Notes: a model not told the origin generated them from the sequence alone. Positions 8,852-19,997 are shown, counted from the stretch's first letter. The stretch is DNA of 64,000 nt from CAVXNB01 sp963763085 (GCA_963763085.1 CAVXNB010000001.1:558001-622000), one strand, 5' to 3'. Translations and numbers: made by a program.

Positions 8852-9452
8852 CTAGCAGGCAGAGGGAGAGTCTGTCAAAGGTGGTGTGGTCTGGGTTGAC
8901 GCCCGTATCAATTGCCAGATCCCCTGGCTGAAGCTGATCGGGTCGATCCGGTTCGCCACACATCCACCGGAGTTGCCGGGGTTGTCGGCGATAAAGGTGC
9001 CCTGGCCGGCGCCGGCGGTGGCGAAGCCCAGGTTGTGCTCGGCCGAGACGCAGGGCGAGGTCGTCTTCACCTCGAGGGACCTGTAGGCGCAGGCCGAGTC
9101 CGGCAGCACCCCGATGTAGAACGAGACGCCGTTCACGACCTGCACCCGCGGCGAGGGCAGGGCCTTGCCGGAGGCGAAGCTGCCGATCGTGCCGATGCTC
9201 AGGTCGACCTTGGCGAGGCCCGGGTAGCCGACGACGCCGTAGATGACGGCCTTCGACGACGTCGAGCATCTCGGTCTCCGACGGGTTCGGGTAACCCGGG
9301 CAGAGCCCGTACTCAAGACCGGCGAAGACGAGACCGCCGTCCTCGAGGGCCGTCGCCCCGGATTGGCTCTTCGCGGACCAAAGGCTCCAGCTCTGCCCGT
9401 CGGTGCTGCCGCCAGACTGGCTTGGCATCTTCGGGAACCCGCATACGAGCGG
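8852..9452 (-). pseudogene. Frameshifted fragment of an unrecognised secreted-type protein
   Basis: Protein-like sequence continues across two frames. The first part (FPKMPSQSGGSTDGQSW ... GLCPGYPNPSETEMLDV) is in one frame. After about 9250 it resumes in another (SKAVIYGVVGYPGLAKVDLS ... GTFIADNPGNSGG). Neither frame alone gives a sensible protein, and no start codon with a ribosome site precedes the first part. The Gly/Ser/aromatic composition fits an exported protein, but I cannot name a family. Either the gene is decayed, or a base error near 9250 split it. Confidence 0.5.
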
Positions 9453-9456
9453 TTGC

Positions 9457-9963
9457 TCAGTGCGAGATGAGGTTCCCGACCAAAGAAGCCGCCCCACGAG
9501 TGACCACTCGGACCGTCGGGACGATCACAATTGCTAACAACAGCGCAACCACGAGCGTCAGGGGCTCCAGTGTTGCCTCCCCCCGTAGGGATCCGAAAAG
9601 GTGGTCGATGACGAGGACGGCGCAACCGCCGATCCCAAGGTCGCACATGATGTAGGGCAGTCTGATGAGCGAGTCCGCCGTCAGTAAGGTGAGCACTCCG
9701 AGCGGGGAAGCCGCACGGACGGGTGAGGCACCCGGCCCCTTCAGCGCCCGATCCCGCGGGTTCGCATACGACCTATTGAGTGCGAAGCAGACCACAACCA
9801 CCACGAGCAGCGGCAGGCTGAGCACGACGTTCGCCCAGATCGCCTGACTTTTGGTACCTGACCCCTCTTTGTTGAAGAGGAGCAGTGCGCCTGAAAGGCA
9901 CAGCGTCAGCGCAGCCACGTCTGAGACCACGATCACTATTCGTGACAGTTGTCGGACCATCAT
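9457..9963 (-). CDS. Four-helix membrane protein, possibly a sugar-transferase N-terminal domain remnant
   Basis: About four hydrophobic helices are visible (IVIVVSDVAALTLCLSGALL, VVLSLPLLVVVVVCFAL, a helix around LGVLTLLTADSLI, and LTLVVALLLAIVIVPTVRVV). The opening RIVIVVSDVAAL plus the following NRSYANPRDRAL recall the N-terminal membrane domain of polyprenyl glycosylphosphotransferases. No catalytic cytosolic domain follows. It could be a stand-alone membrane protein or a truncated remnant. It lies directly upstream of the frameshifted fragment on the same strand. Confidence 0.5.
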   Translation of the reverse strand: MMVRQLSRIVIVVSDVAALTLCLSGALLLFNKEGSGTKSQAIWANVVLSLPLLVVVVVCFALNRSYANPRDRALKGPGASPVRAASPLGVLTLLTADSLIRLPYIMCDLGIGGCAVLVIDHLFGSLRGEATLEPLTLVVALLLAIVIVPTVRVVTRGAASLVGNLISH

Positions 9964-10335
9964 GGCCCTACCGATCGCTTCGACGCACTCATTCCCCGTC
10001 TCCCTCCCCTTGCATCGGGAGAACCAGACCTCTGGTCAAGCTCGGATTCCTGCTGCCAATTAGATGGCACATTTGCCATCTACACAGCGTCACTCCGAGT
10101 AACTAGACGATCACGGTCAGTGTACCGCTCTTACAGATCCTTGCTATTGGTGGTAGCAGTAAGAACTGACCGCTCGAACAGCGGCACCTTAAGTAAGGGC
10201 AGGGAGATTGTGCGAGGTCTTTGCCTACACCCACGTCTCTATGGCGCCGTAAGGGCACCCTCCACGCGTCGTCTCTTGAAACTCAGTCCCCGCCCGACCA
10301 CGTCGAGCGCGGCGAACTCCGAGACTGGAGGTCCA
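9964..10335. other. Intergenic region containing a 9-bp hairpin
   Basis: This divergent intergenic stretch of 372 bp is noticeably less GC-rich than its surroundings. It contains a perfect 9-bp inverted repeat with a 4-nt loop at 10061-10082 (tagatggca, catt, tgccatcta), which could be an operator for either flanking gene. I see no other structured element. Confidence 0.4.
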
Positions 10336-11240
10336 ATGCACAGATTTCAGCAGGGCGCACGCGGAGAGCCGCGAGCCGGGATTCGCGGACGGCGGACCGC
10401 AAGAAGCTTGAGTTCACGCGGTCGAGCATGGTCGATAGTGGGCGCCACAATGCTCTCGTGCCTGGCATTGAACGTCGTGCTGGCGAGCGCCGCATCGGCG
10501 GGCAGATCCGCGAATGGCACCGGCTGGATCCGCTTTGCCGCGTTCGTGTCCAGTGGTCGTCCCGTTGACGTCATGGTTGGCAAGACCGTCGTCGGCACCG
10601 ACCTTTCCTTCCGCGATGTGACGGGCTACATCATGGTCCCGGCGGGAATGCACACCGTCACGGTGGTGCGTGCGAGCGATCCCTCTGCGGCCCACGCCAT
10701 CGTCGTCGGCAGGGCACGCGTGCTCCGCGGGTCCGCGGTGACGGTTGCGGCGATACCGTCGATCGCCGCCAAATCAAGCGAGTCCGGGGTCGAAGCGGGA
10801 GGGATCGGTCTGAAGGAGTTCACGGACAACTTGACGGCACCGCCGGCTGGGCATGCCGAAGTGCGGCTGATCCATACCATTCCCGGGGCGCCCCGAGTGA
10901 CCACCCAGCTCACGGCCACCAGTGGAGCGCTTGCGACGGTGCACCTCAGTGCAACTGGGTACGGACAGGCATCGCCCTATGTACCGGTGACCGCGGGTAC
11001 CTACCGTGTAGTCGTGAAGGCACCGAATGGTGCCACCGTGGTGAAAGGCAACCACTTGAGGCTCGCCGCCGGCACGGTCGTATCGATGGTCGTGGTCGAA
11101 AGTCCTTCGGGCCCCACGCTCGACGTCGTTAAGGACGCCGTCGCAACTGCCAACGACCCAGCAGGTGGCATGCAGACCGGCCTTGGAGGCACCGCGCGGC
11201 CGCCTGCCACTTCGGTTCTCCGCGCGACCCTGTTGCTCGC
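10336..11240 (+). CDS. DUF4397 surface protein with displaced C-terminal anchor
   Basis: ATG 10336 follows a GGAGG site. A twin-Arg-rich N-terminus and signal helix (WSIVGATMLSCLALNVVLASAASA) precede two beta-rich repeats of the DUF4397 type, starting WIRFAAFVSSGRPVDV and AEVRLIHTIPGAP. Near residue 280 comes the Gly-rich tail PAGGMQTGLGGTARPP that normally precedes a C-terminal membrane anchor. In this frame the anchor is missing and translation would run to a stop at 11953-11955. The expected hydrophobic anchor (SLAAALVLLAVIAGLAAARS) is encoded in the next frame, from about 11223. A frameshift near 11225 is the simplest reading. DUF4397 genes commonly sit beside class F sortases, as here. 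Confidence 0.7.
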
Positions 11241-11323
11241 TGGCGGCAGCTCTCGTCCTTCTGGCGGTCATCGCGGGGCTCGCGGCTGCGAGATCGCGCT
11301 GGCGCATAGTCCGACGGGAATCG

Positions 11324-12049
11324 GTGATCGCTCGGCGCGGACCGGCGACACGCCACCTGCTGCCGGCGGCGGTTCTCGGAGCAGTCGCATCCGTTCTGCT
11401 GCTAGTCGCGCTTGCTACAAATGGCACAACCAGGCCGAACAGCGGGCGATTGCTCCCACCTCCGAAGTCATTCGTTCCACCGTCGCCTGCGGCCACCATC
11501 CGAGGACTGAGCCCGCAGGTGGAAGTCCGCGCAATATCGACCGATGGCCGTGCGACGAAGGCCCATGCGGTATTAACAGTCAACTTGTCCGACGCCTCGT
11601 CGCCGGGATCCTTCTCGGATCCGACGCGCCTCGACATCCCCGCCATCGGCGTCTCCACGCGAATCGTCCCGCTCGGTCGCAGCGACGACGGGAGCGCCGA
11701 GGTGCCTTCCGGGTTCACGTTCGCCGGGTGGTACGACTTGGGCCCCAAGCCCGGCCAGGTCGGCCCAGCCGTAATACTGGGCCACGTAGACTCCAGGACT
11801 GCGGCGGGGGTCTTCTTCAGATTGAAGAGTCTGCTGCCGGGCGACAGGCTCACGGTGTGGGACAAATCGCTTGCGGTGACGTTCGAGGTCGAGCGCGTCG
11901 CGACCTACTCCAAGGACCGGTTCCCGACCGCGAGCGTGTTCGGACCCACGCCTGATGCTCAGCTCCGACTGATCACCTGCGGTGGCCCCTTCGACTCTGC
12001 CACCGGTCACTACGAGGACAACATCGTGGTCTACGCGCTCCGCACCTAG
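11324..12049 (+). CDS. Class F sortase
   Basis: Sortases are membrane transpeptidases that attach surface proteins to the wall. One N-terminal helix (LLPAAVLGAVASVLLLVALA) precedes the sortase beta-barrel. The barrel shows IPAIGVSTRIVPLG, the catalytic His region GPAVILGHVDS, the Cys motif LRLITCGGPFD and a late Arg in the DUF4397-associated class F pattern. GTG 11324 is a candidate start. The same frame is open upstream to 11165 and includes a second hydrophobic helix that probably belongs to the anchor of the preceding DUF4397 protein. The likely substrates are that DUF4397 protein and other anchored proteins of the window. Confidence 0.78.
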   Translation: MIARRGPATRHLLPAAVLGAVASVLLLVALATNGTTRPNSGRLLPPPKSFVPPSPAATIRGLSPQVEVRAISTDGRATKAHAVLTVNLSDASSPGSFSDPTRLDIPAIGVSTRIVPLGRSDDGSAEVPSGFTFAGWYDLGPKPGQVGPAVILGHVDSRTAAGVFFRLKSLLPGDRLTVWDKSLAVTFEVERVATYSKDRFPTASVFGPTPDAQLRLITCGGPFDSATGHYEDNIVVYALRT

Positions 12050-12128
12050 CTCGCCGTCATTACCTGCTCGATGCCATGATCTCGTACGCGATCTCCGAAC
12101 CCTCGTCGCAAGGCGCGGTCAGGCCAGG

Positions 12129-12869
12129 ATGACGAGACTCAGCCTCCACCCGAGTACGACCCGAATCGGCCATCGCCGGTGGCGTGCCCTGGTCGCGGCT
12201 CATGCCGCTTCGCCTGTCCGCTCGAACGGACGAACACAGACGCCGCGGGGCGCGATGCCTTCGGCCCGGCAAGCGGTTGACGACCTGGCAGACGTTTACG
12301 CTCAACGCTCAAGCTCCCCGTCTGGTCTCTCCCAAGCGCTACCAGATCGGGCAGACAACCGCGTCGAAGCTGTCGGAGACCGCTCTCCCAAAAGGTCGAA
12401 TCTGCGAACAGAGGTCCTCGTCACGGTCCTGCTAGTTCTAGGAGCTGTCACTGCCATCTGGGCAGCAGTCCCGAGGCACACTGTCCCGAAGGGCTCCGTC
12501 GGTCGGGTCGAAGGAAGTGGTCCGAATCCACAGGCGATCAACGGTGCGGGGACGCCCACCCTTGCTCATGCCCGATCTCCCGTATCGAAGACCGCGGCGA
12601 GCGCTCCTCACTCCTCGACGGGATCGAAGGCGGTCGGGTCCACAATTACATACGCAGTCACGCCCGGAGACACCCTGGGTGCAATCGGGCGGTGGTTCGT
12701 CGAGCACGGATACGGTCGGCAATACGCCGCGAACCAGCAGGTCATCACGGCCAACCAGAACTTGATCGTCCCGGGAGAACTCATTTCAATTGCAAACGGC
12801 ATCATGACGATCAAACCTCCCGTTGACCACTCCCCCCACCGCCACAGTGGAGACCACCCGACAAACTGA
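12129..12869 (+). CDS. Membrane-anchored LysM protein
   Basis: A cytosolic N-terminal region of about 100 residues, rich in Arg and Ser, is followed by one membrane helix (TEVLVTVLLVLGAVTAIWAAV), a Ser/Thr/Pro linker and a C-terminal LysM domain (TYAVTPGDTLGAIGRWF ... ANQNLIVPGELISI). LysM binds GlcNAc-containing glycans, so the protein probably tethers to peptidoglycan. The start is taken at ATG 12129, because residues further upstream overlap the sortase end in another frame. Its position after the sortase suggests a shared cell-surface role. No catalytic domain is present. Confidence 0.72.
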   Translation: MTRLSLHPSTTRIGHRRWRALVAAHAASPVRSNGRTQTPRGAMPSARQAVDDLADVYAQRSSSPSGLSQALPDRADNRVEAVGDRSPKRSNLRTEVLVTVLLVLGAVTAIWAAVPRHTVPKGSVGRVEGSGPNPQAINGAGTPTLAHARSPVSKTAASAPHSSTGSKAVGSTITYAVTPGDTLGAIGRWFVEHGYGRQYAANQQVITANQNLIVPGELISIANGIMTIKPPVDHSPHRHSGDHPTN

Positions 12870-12894
12870 CTAGGGGAGCATCGGAACGACAGGC

Positions 12895-13734
12895 ATGAAC
12901 ACCTTCCTGCTTACCTGGAATTCAACCAAGTGGACCGACCCAGACCACTGGGTGGACGAGGCGATCGCCGCCACCGAAGCAGGAGCCACCTGGCCTGGCA
13001 GATGGGGGTACACAGGCAACCGCGTCTCCGGGATCATCGATGGTGACTGGGGCTATTTCATGCGACAACACGAGGATCGAGGCATCATCGCCCTCGTGGA
13101 GTTCACCTCTCCCATCTATCCGGACGAGCATTGGAGCGGCGTCGCAGGAGCCATGGCGAACTACGCGGATTTCGAGGTCGTCGACTGGTTGAAGCCAGCA
13201 GACCGGCTGCCAGTCGAGGTCCTGGAGCAGAAGGTCCCAGAGGTTGGCTGGGATCGTCTGCAGGGCTCGGGCGTCAAGGTCTTCGACGACACCGCTGAGC
13301 TTCTTGACGACCTCTGGATCGAACATCTGGCCCAGCTTGGCCGTCACGCTCCGCTAACCCCCGAAGAGCTCGATCTGTCCGATGTATATCCCGAGGGGGC
13401 GGCGGCGCGGGTGTTGGTCAATCGCTATGAGCGCGATGGCCTTGCCCGGGCGATCTGCCTGAAACACTTCGGCGCCCGCTGCGTCGTCTGTGGATTCGAT
13501 TTCGAGACCGTATATGGCGAGCTCGGCAAGGGCTACATCCATTTCCACCACATTCGAGAGATCTCGACTTTGCCGGATGGCTACCGGGTGGACCCCGTCG
13601 AGGATCTCAGGCCGGTCTGCCCGAATTGTCACGCCATGCTTCACCGTGACCGCCCCCCGATGCCGATTCCTGAACTGAAGAGGCGCCTGCTTGTGACGAC
13701 GGACGCTCCTGAAGTTCGAATTTCACGTGACTGA
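12895..13734 (+). CDS. EVE-like domain fused to HNH endonuclease
   Basis: The N-terminal 150 residues begin FLLTWNSTKWTD and contain WGYTGNRVSGIIDGDWGYFMRQ and IIALVEFTS, a pattern resembling EVE/PUA-like modified-base readers. The C-terminal HNH nuclease has a zinc-binding pair CVVCGF near residue 197, IHFHHIREIS (the catalytic His pair), the motif DPVEDLRPVCPNCHAMLH near residue 242 and its second zinc pair. This layout matches modification-dependent (Type IV-like) restriction enzymes that recognise modified cytosine and cut nearby. The EVE assignment is by eye. No methyltransferase gene is adjacent, which fits a Type IV role. Confidence 0.75.
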   Translation: MNTFLLTWNSTKWTDPDHWVDEAIAATEAGATWPGRWGYTGNRVSGIIDGDWGYFMRQHEDRGIIALVEFTSPIYPDEHWSGVAGAMANYADFEVVDWLKPADRLPVEVLEQKVPEVGWDRLQGSGVKVFDDTAELLDDLWIEHLAQLGRHAPLTPEELDLSDVYPEGAAARVLVNRYERDGLARAICLKHFGARCVVCGFDFETVYGELGKGYIHFHHIREISTLPDGYRVDPVEDLRPVCPNCHAMLHRDRPPMPIPELKRRLLVTTDAPEVRISRD

Positions 13735-13822
13735 GGCTGATCGCCCAGGCGGTCGTGGGTAACCGGCCAACCGGCTGCCGACCGACGTCCAGGCTCGGCA
13801 GCGGCGAGACGCTAGCGACTAT

Positions 13823-14197
13823 CTACTGCTCGTCGCAGTCGCTGCAGTAGCCCCGGAAGAGCACCTCCCGGTTGACGACCCGGTAGCCAAACCGTTCCGA
13901 GCTGGGCAACTCAACCGCGTCCAGGCCGCGCGGATGCACGTCGCGTAGCTCACCGCACCGCAGGCACACCAGGTGGTGATGACCGTCCTCGATGTTGGGG
14001 TCATAGCGGATCGGCCCACCACCCGCACCCACCTGGTGGACCTCGCCCATCGATACGAGCTCGTTGAGCGTGTTGTACACCGTTGCCAGACTCACCTCGG
14101 GGAGACGCCGCCGCGCTCGGTCGAGCACCTCCTCAGCGGTGAGATGGACGTTAAGGCCTCCCATCGCCTCGGCGATAACCCGTCGCTGCGCGGTCAA
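13823..14197 (-). CDS. Fur/PerR-family metal- or peroxide-sensing repressor
   Basis: The winged helix is visible (TAEEVLDRARRRLPEVSLATVYNTLNEL, split here as two helices). It is followed by the His-rich dimer/metal region GHHHLVCLRCGE and a second zinc pair CSDC at the C-terminus. Its divergent position to katG makes it the probable peroxide-responsive FurA/PerR regulator of that gene. TTG 14197 is the first usable canonical start, but 15 more family-like codons (ending LRAREWRL) lie upstream. A strong AGGAGG site sits 6 nt before an in-frame ACG at 14242, so translation may really begin there. Confidence 0.85.
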   Translation of the reverse strand: MTAQRRVIAEAMGGLNVHLTAEEVLDRARRRLPEVSLATVYNTLNELVSMGEVHQVGAGGGPIRYDPNIEDGHHHLVCLRCGELRDVHPRGLDAVELPSSERFGYRVVNREVLFRGYCSDCDEQ

Positions 14198-14242
14198 GCG
14201 CCACTCCCGGGCACGAAGCCGGTCGAGAAGCGGGGTTGACGT

Positions 14243-14454
14243 TGCTTCCCTCCTTTGAACGTCTGGATGTTTCCCAGAGGCTTCGAGGTTGTACTAAAGA
14301 TAACCCTTGAATCGTTCCAGTTCCATATTTATGGTGGTGGTGTCGCCAACTCCAGCAAGCCGATGGGGACACCGGAGCCAGTGGGTGCGGTCGAAGCCGT
14401 ACCTCAGACGTCAAGACAGAACCGAGCGAACAGCTAGATAGGAGAAGCACCGAC
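14243..14454. promoter_or_regulatory. Divergent fur-katG control region
   Basis: This 212-bp region is AT-richer than its neighbours and lies between the Fur-family gene and katG. It contains the short palindrome ccatatttatgg at 14323-14334 and an AGGAGA ribosome site before the katG GTG. A FurA/PerR operator is expected here from the gene pairing, but no clear match to a Fur box is visible. Confidence 0.4.
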
Positions 14455-16650
<2,196 letters not shown>

Positions 16651-16693
16651 GGTCACACGGAGCCATGGGCTTCGCGTAGAACCCGGCACGCAT

Positions 16694-16727
16694 ACCCGGC
16701 GGCGCGGTCGCGGACCCGCCGCCGGGT
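16694..16727 (+). terminator. katG terminator hairpin
   Basis: A perfect 11-bp GC-rich stem (acccggcggcg / cgccgccgggt) with a 12-nt loop lies 44 bp after the katG stop, followed by a short ttc tract. Confidence 0.75.
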
Positions 16728-16769
16728 TCATGGTGGATGTTCCCCGCTTGATCACTCCAGCAGCTCGGA

Positions 16770-16906
16770 CTCATTGACCAAAGGTCCACGACGGTGAACG
16801 TACGGCTGCCATAGTCAGTGTCCTCGAGGGCGCGGTCGGCGTCACTGACAATGATGCCGCCGCTGCCATCGGCACGCTCGGCCAGATCGTCCGGAGCCCG
16901 ATGACC
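16770..16906 (-). pseudogene. VOC/PhnB-like C-terminal remnant
   Basis: Directly after the stop of the ammonia-lyase-like gene and in the same frame, the sequence reads PDDLAERADGSGGIIVSD followed by ADRALEDTDYGSRTFTVVD and LWSM. The DTDYGSR...VVD...LWS pattern is typical of the C-terminus of PhnB/VOC proteins, where DPEGHLWSFG would follow. There is no start codon and several residues of that motif are missing, so it looks like a decayed fragment. Confidence 0.35.
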
Positions 16907-18400
16907 TCAGGGAGTCCCCGAGGGCAACTCTCCGCTCATCACTACGTCGATCAAGGCATCGAGAATCTGCGGCGGCCCTGCGCCCCGACCAGAGAAGGAC
17001 ACTAACGAGCGCACACGCTCGTACGCGGATGCAGTCCCCTGGCCCAGTGGACTCAAACGGCGCAGGTCAATCGCCTGGGCCGCGACCGCCAGCTCGATTG
17101 CGACGACGCGCGCGGCGAAGCCCACCATCTCATCGAGCCGACGAGCTGACAGCGGGGCCATTGTCGCGCGGTCTTCGATACCTTCGGCGATGAAGGTGCT
17201 CGCCGGCTCCAACGAGACCGGCTGAGCGAGCATTCGAGCCTCGACCGCAAGTGATTGGCTAGCCACAGCGAGCTCCGCCAGCGCGTCGTCGCCAAGCTCC
17301 GGCGCCTCGGCGAGACCAGCTGCTAGTCCGGACGTGGGCTCCTGCAGCAGCTTCACGGTACGTTCGCTTGCGGCTCCTATGACAGGCGCAAGAGCAATCC
17401 GCACGAAGTCAAGCGCCGCAGACAGAGCGATGGCGTCGAAGTTGCCCACTGAGACCAGGCGCTCTTCCTCGAGCACCACCACCGGATTCCCTTGGACTGC
17501 GTTGATCTCCGTCTCGACGATCGCCCGGGCGTAGGTGAGGGCTTCGCGAGCTGCGCCATGCAGCTGAGGAATGCACCGGAATGTCATGGGATCCTGCAGA
17601 TTGCGCGCCTGCCCGGGCTCCCAAAGCACACTTCCCGAGAGCAGCTCGCGAACTCTTCCGATCGTCGTTTCGATACCTGCCGAGGGGCGACAGGCGACAA
17701 CGATGTCGTGCCATGGACTGAGATTCGCAGCGAACGCCTCAAGATCCATCGCGGCAGCCACGTCCGTTGAGTCGAGCAACCTCTCGGCTCTGAGCAGCGC
17801 GAGTGCCGACCATCCCGTGGAGAAGGCGTTGCTATTCATGAGCGCGAGTCCCTCGCCAGCTTCAAGAACAAGCCCGCTGCGATCGAGCAGGCCATGGGCA
17901 AGGTCGGCTAGCGGCCCGATGTCCCCTTCGCCGACAGAGCCGAGGCTGCCCACCGGCGGCGCGAACCCGTCATCTAGCGCTTCGAGAACGAGCTCCACGA
18001 TCTCAGGGCGGACACCCGACATCCCTTTCGCGAGACTGTTCGCGAGGCAAAGCATTGCTGCCCGCACGATTAACGGCGACGCTGGTGGCCCCTGAGCGAC
18101 TCGGTGACCTGAGATGAGCATTCGGTTGAAGGCCGATTGGCGCGGACCCTCGACTGATACGCGTTTGCGCTCGGCAACGCCCGTAGTCGTGCCGTACACG
18201 GCGATTCCACGTTCCATCTCTTTCACAAGGACGTTCCTCGTGGCCCGCATCCGCGTCCTGGCCCGCGAGGCAAACACAGCCGATCTTTCGCCACTGACGA
18301 CGGCGGCCAATCCCTCCAAGGACAGCGATGCTCCGTCGAGCTCGATCTCCTCTCGAGGATTCGGTTCGGCCGGCGGACTTTGCCTCAACGGCTCACGCAA
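16907..18400 (-). CDS. Histidine/aromatic ammonia-lyase-like protein lacking the MIO triad
   Basis: The protein follows the HAL/PAL fold: YGTTTGVAERKR at the N-terminal Tyr loop, then the region that normally carries Ala-Ser-Gly for the MIO electrophile, then long helices and AGLAEAPELGDDALAEL. At the MIO position (about residue 155) it reads GSVGEGDIGPLA where enzymes read GSVGASGDLAPLA. The autocyclising triad is therefore absent, and classical lyase chemistry is unlikely. A binding, regulatory or altered-chemistry role is possible. TTG 18400 overlaps the upstream gene's stop, suggesting coupling, but the exact start is uncertain. It shares an operon with a peptide-binding lipoprotein. Confidence 0.75.
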   Translation of the reverse strand: MREPLRQSPPAEPNPREEIELDGASLSLEGLAAVVSGERSAVFASRARTRMRATRNVLVKEMERGIAVYGTTTGVAERKRVSVEGPRQSAFNRMLISGHRVAQGPPASPLIVRAAMLCLANSLAKGMSGVRPEIVELVLEALDDGFAPPVGSLGSVGEGDIGPLADLAHGLLDRSGLVLEAGEGLALMNSNAFSTGWSALALLRAERLLDSTDVAAAMDLEAFAANLSPWHDIVVACRPSAGIETTIGRVRELLSGSVLWEPGQARNLQDPMTFRCIPQLHGAAREALTYARAIVETEINAVQGNPVVVLEEERLVSVGNFDAIALSAALDFVRIALAPVIGAASERTVKLLQEPTSGLAAGLAEAPELGDDALAELAVASQSLAVEARMLAQPVSLEPASTFIAEGIEDRATMAPLSARRLDEMVGFAARVVAIELAVAAQAIDLRRLSPLGQGTASAYERVRSLVSFSGRGAGPPQILDALIDVVMSGELPSGTP

Positions 18401-19997
18401 ACCACATCGATTTGAATCCGTAGTTCGAAAGGGGCAGTCCCGTCCTCGAGGTCTTAATGCCTTGTACCTTCTGAGAGTGCGCATCAATCACGGGGGGGAA
18501 GTACGGAATGATGTATCCGCCACTCGTGTAGTCGATGACCTGCATGTCGTGGATCAACTCCGTGCGCTTGGCGTCATCGGTGGTGGCGAGCGCGTGCTGG
18601 TAGAGCGAGTTGTACTGCGGGTCATCGAAATGGCACTCGTTGAACGGAGCCGATGGGAGCGTCGCCTGCGACACCTGGACAAGGTACGGAACGTAGACCC
18701 AGTCATCCTGCGCAAAGGTCCACTTCAGGTAGTTCGCGCCGTAAAAGGCAGTCGGTGTCACATTATTCAGCGACACCGTCACTCCTGCCGCTTGCGCCTG
18801 CTGGGCGAACACCTGAGCTGACTGGACCACGCCTTGGGCGATCGCCGAGGTGACGAGCTGCACGTGCAGGCCCTCAGCCCCGGCAGCCTTGAGAAGCGCC
18901 TTGGCCCGCGGGATGTCCTGGTGACGTTGCGGCAACGAGTGATCGTAGGTTGAGTCGAAGATAGTGAAGACATCGTTGCCCAGTGTGCCGTAGCCACTAA
19001 AGACCGCCCCTAGCATCTCCTCCCGATCCACGATCAGCCGCATGGCCTCACGAACCCGGTTGTCGTGAAAGGGAGGCACATCGACCCGCATGGTGAACGG
19101 ATTCCACCCTTCGCCACGCGAGACAACTACCTGTCCCCCATTTGTTCTGGCAGAAGTAATACTCGACGGCGATAGGAGACCAATCACATCCTCCTGCCCG
19201 CTCTGTAGGGCGTCGAGCTGGCTCGTCTCATTCGCGTACTCGGTGATGAGGAGGCTGTCGACATAGGGATGCGAGTGCTGCCAGTAATTGTCGAATCTCG
19301 GAAAACTGCTCTGCACCCCGGGCGAGAACGTGCCAAATCTGAAGGGGCCAGTCCCGACTGGATGCTTTACGTCAAAGCCGACTGGGACTACGAAGAAGAA
19401 GTTGCCCGCAAGCGTCTCGGCGAAGGTTGAGAACGGCGTGTGACAATGGATCCGGATGGTCCGGGCATCGAGCTTCTCGATGTTGCTGAGGTCAAGCGCT
19501 GCAATCTGCGAGGCACCCTCGAGAGGGCTCTTCGGATTCGCAATGCGCCGGAGCGTGAAGATGACGTCGTCAGCACCCAGGCTTTTTCCGTTGTGCCACG
19601 TGACGTCTGGTAGCACACGGATCGTCCATGCGGTGGCTGAGCTGTTCGGTGTCACCTCCTCGGCGAGAGAAAGCTCCGGCTGAGCGTCAAGATTCAGCTC
19701 GACCAAGCTGTTGAACAGGTTGAACGCACGAGCGAAATCGACGTTATTGATCGTATTGTCGGGATCAAGGGTGTCCGACGAGGTTCCACCCGTAAGGCCA
19801 ACACGAAGGACCCCACCTCGCTTCGGCTTTCGGGGTTCCTGCTTGGGGGGCGAGCTATGGGAGGCGCCGCAGGAGGACAGCACTCCTCCACCTGCAGCCA
19901 AAACACCGCCGTATGTGAGACCCTTGAGGACCGTTCGGCGGCTGAGGGCTCCGCGGAATTCGCCCGTCCCAGGGTGATGGCCTTCACGGCTCTGCAT
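18393..19997 (-). CDS. Tat-exported lipoprotein, family 5 (peptide/opine/nickel) ABC substrate-binding protein
   Basis: The N-terminus carries a twin-arginine motif (SRRTVLKG) followed by a hydrophobic helix and lipobox LSSC, so it is folded before export and lipid-anchored. The mature part follows the SBP family 5 pattern, with GGVLRVGLTGG, PELSLAEEVTPN, the conserved WTIRVLPDVTWHNGKSLGADD and FTLRR. At 534 residues it is full length. No permease or ATPase genes are adjacent. Its only operon partner is the MIO-less lyase-like gene, whose start overlaps this stop. It is probably repressed by the divergent TetR protein through the operator at 20052. Confidence 0.88.
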   Translation of the reverse strand: MQSREGHHPGTGEFRGALSRRTVLKGLTYGGVLAAGGGVLSSCGASHSSPPKQEPRKPKRGGVLRVGLTGGTSSDTLDPDNTINNVDFARAFNLFNSLVELNLDAQPELSLAEEVTPNSSATAWTIRVLPDVTWHNGKSLGADDVIFTLRRIANPKSPLEGASQIAALDLSNIEKLDARTIRIHCHTPFSTFAETLAGNFFFVVPVGFDVKHPVGTGPFRFGTFSPGVQSSFPRFDNYWQHSHPYVDSLLITEYANETSQLDALQSGQEDVIGLLSPSSITSARTNGGQVVVSRGEGWNPFTMRVDVPPFHDNRVREAMRLIVDREEMLGAVFSGYGTLGNDVFTIFDSTYDHSLPQRHQDIPRAKALLKAAGAEGLHVQLVTSAIAQGVVQSAQVFAQQAQAAGVTVSLNNVTPTAFYGANYLKWTFAQDDWVYVPYLVQVSQATLPSAPFNECHFDDPQYNSLYQHALATTDDAKRTELIHDMQVIDYTSGGYIIPYFPPVIDAHSQKVQGIKTSRTGLPLSNYGFKSMWFA

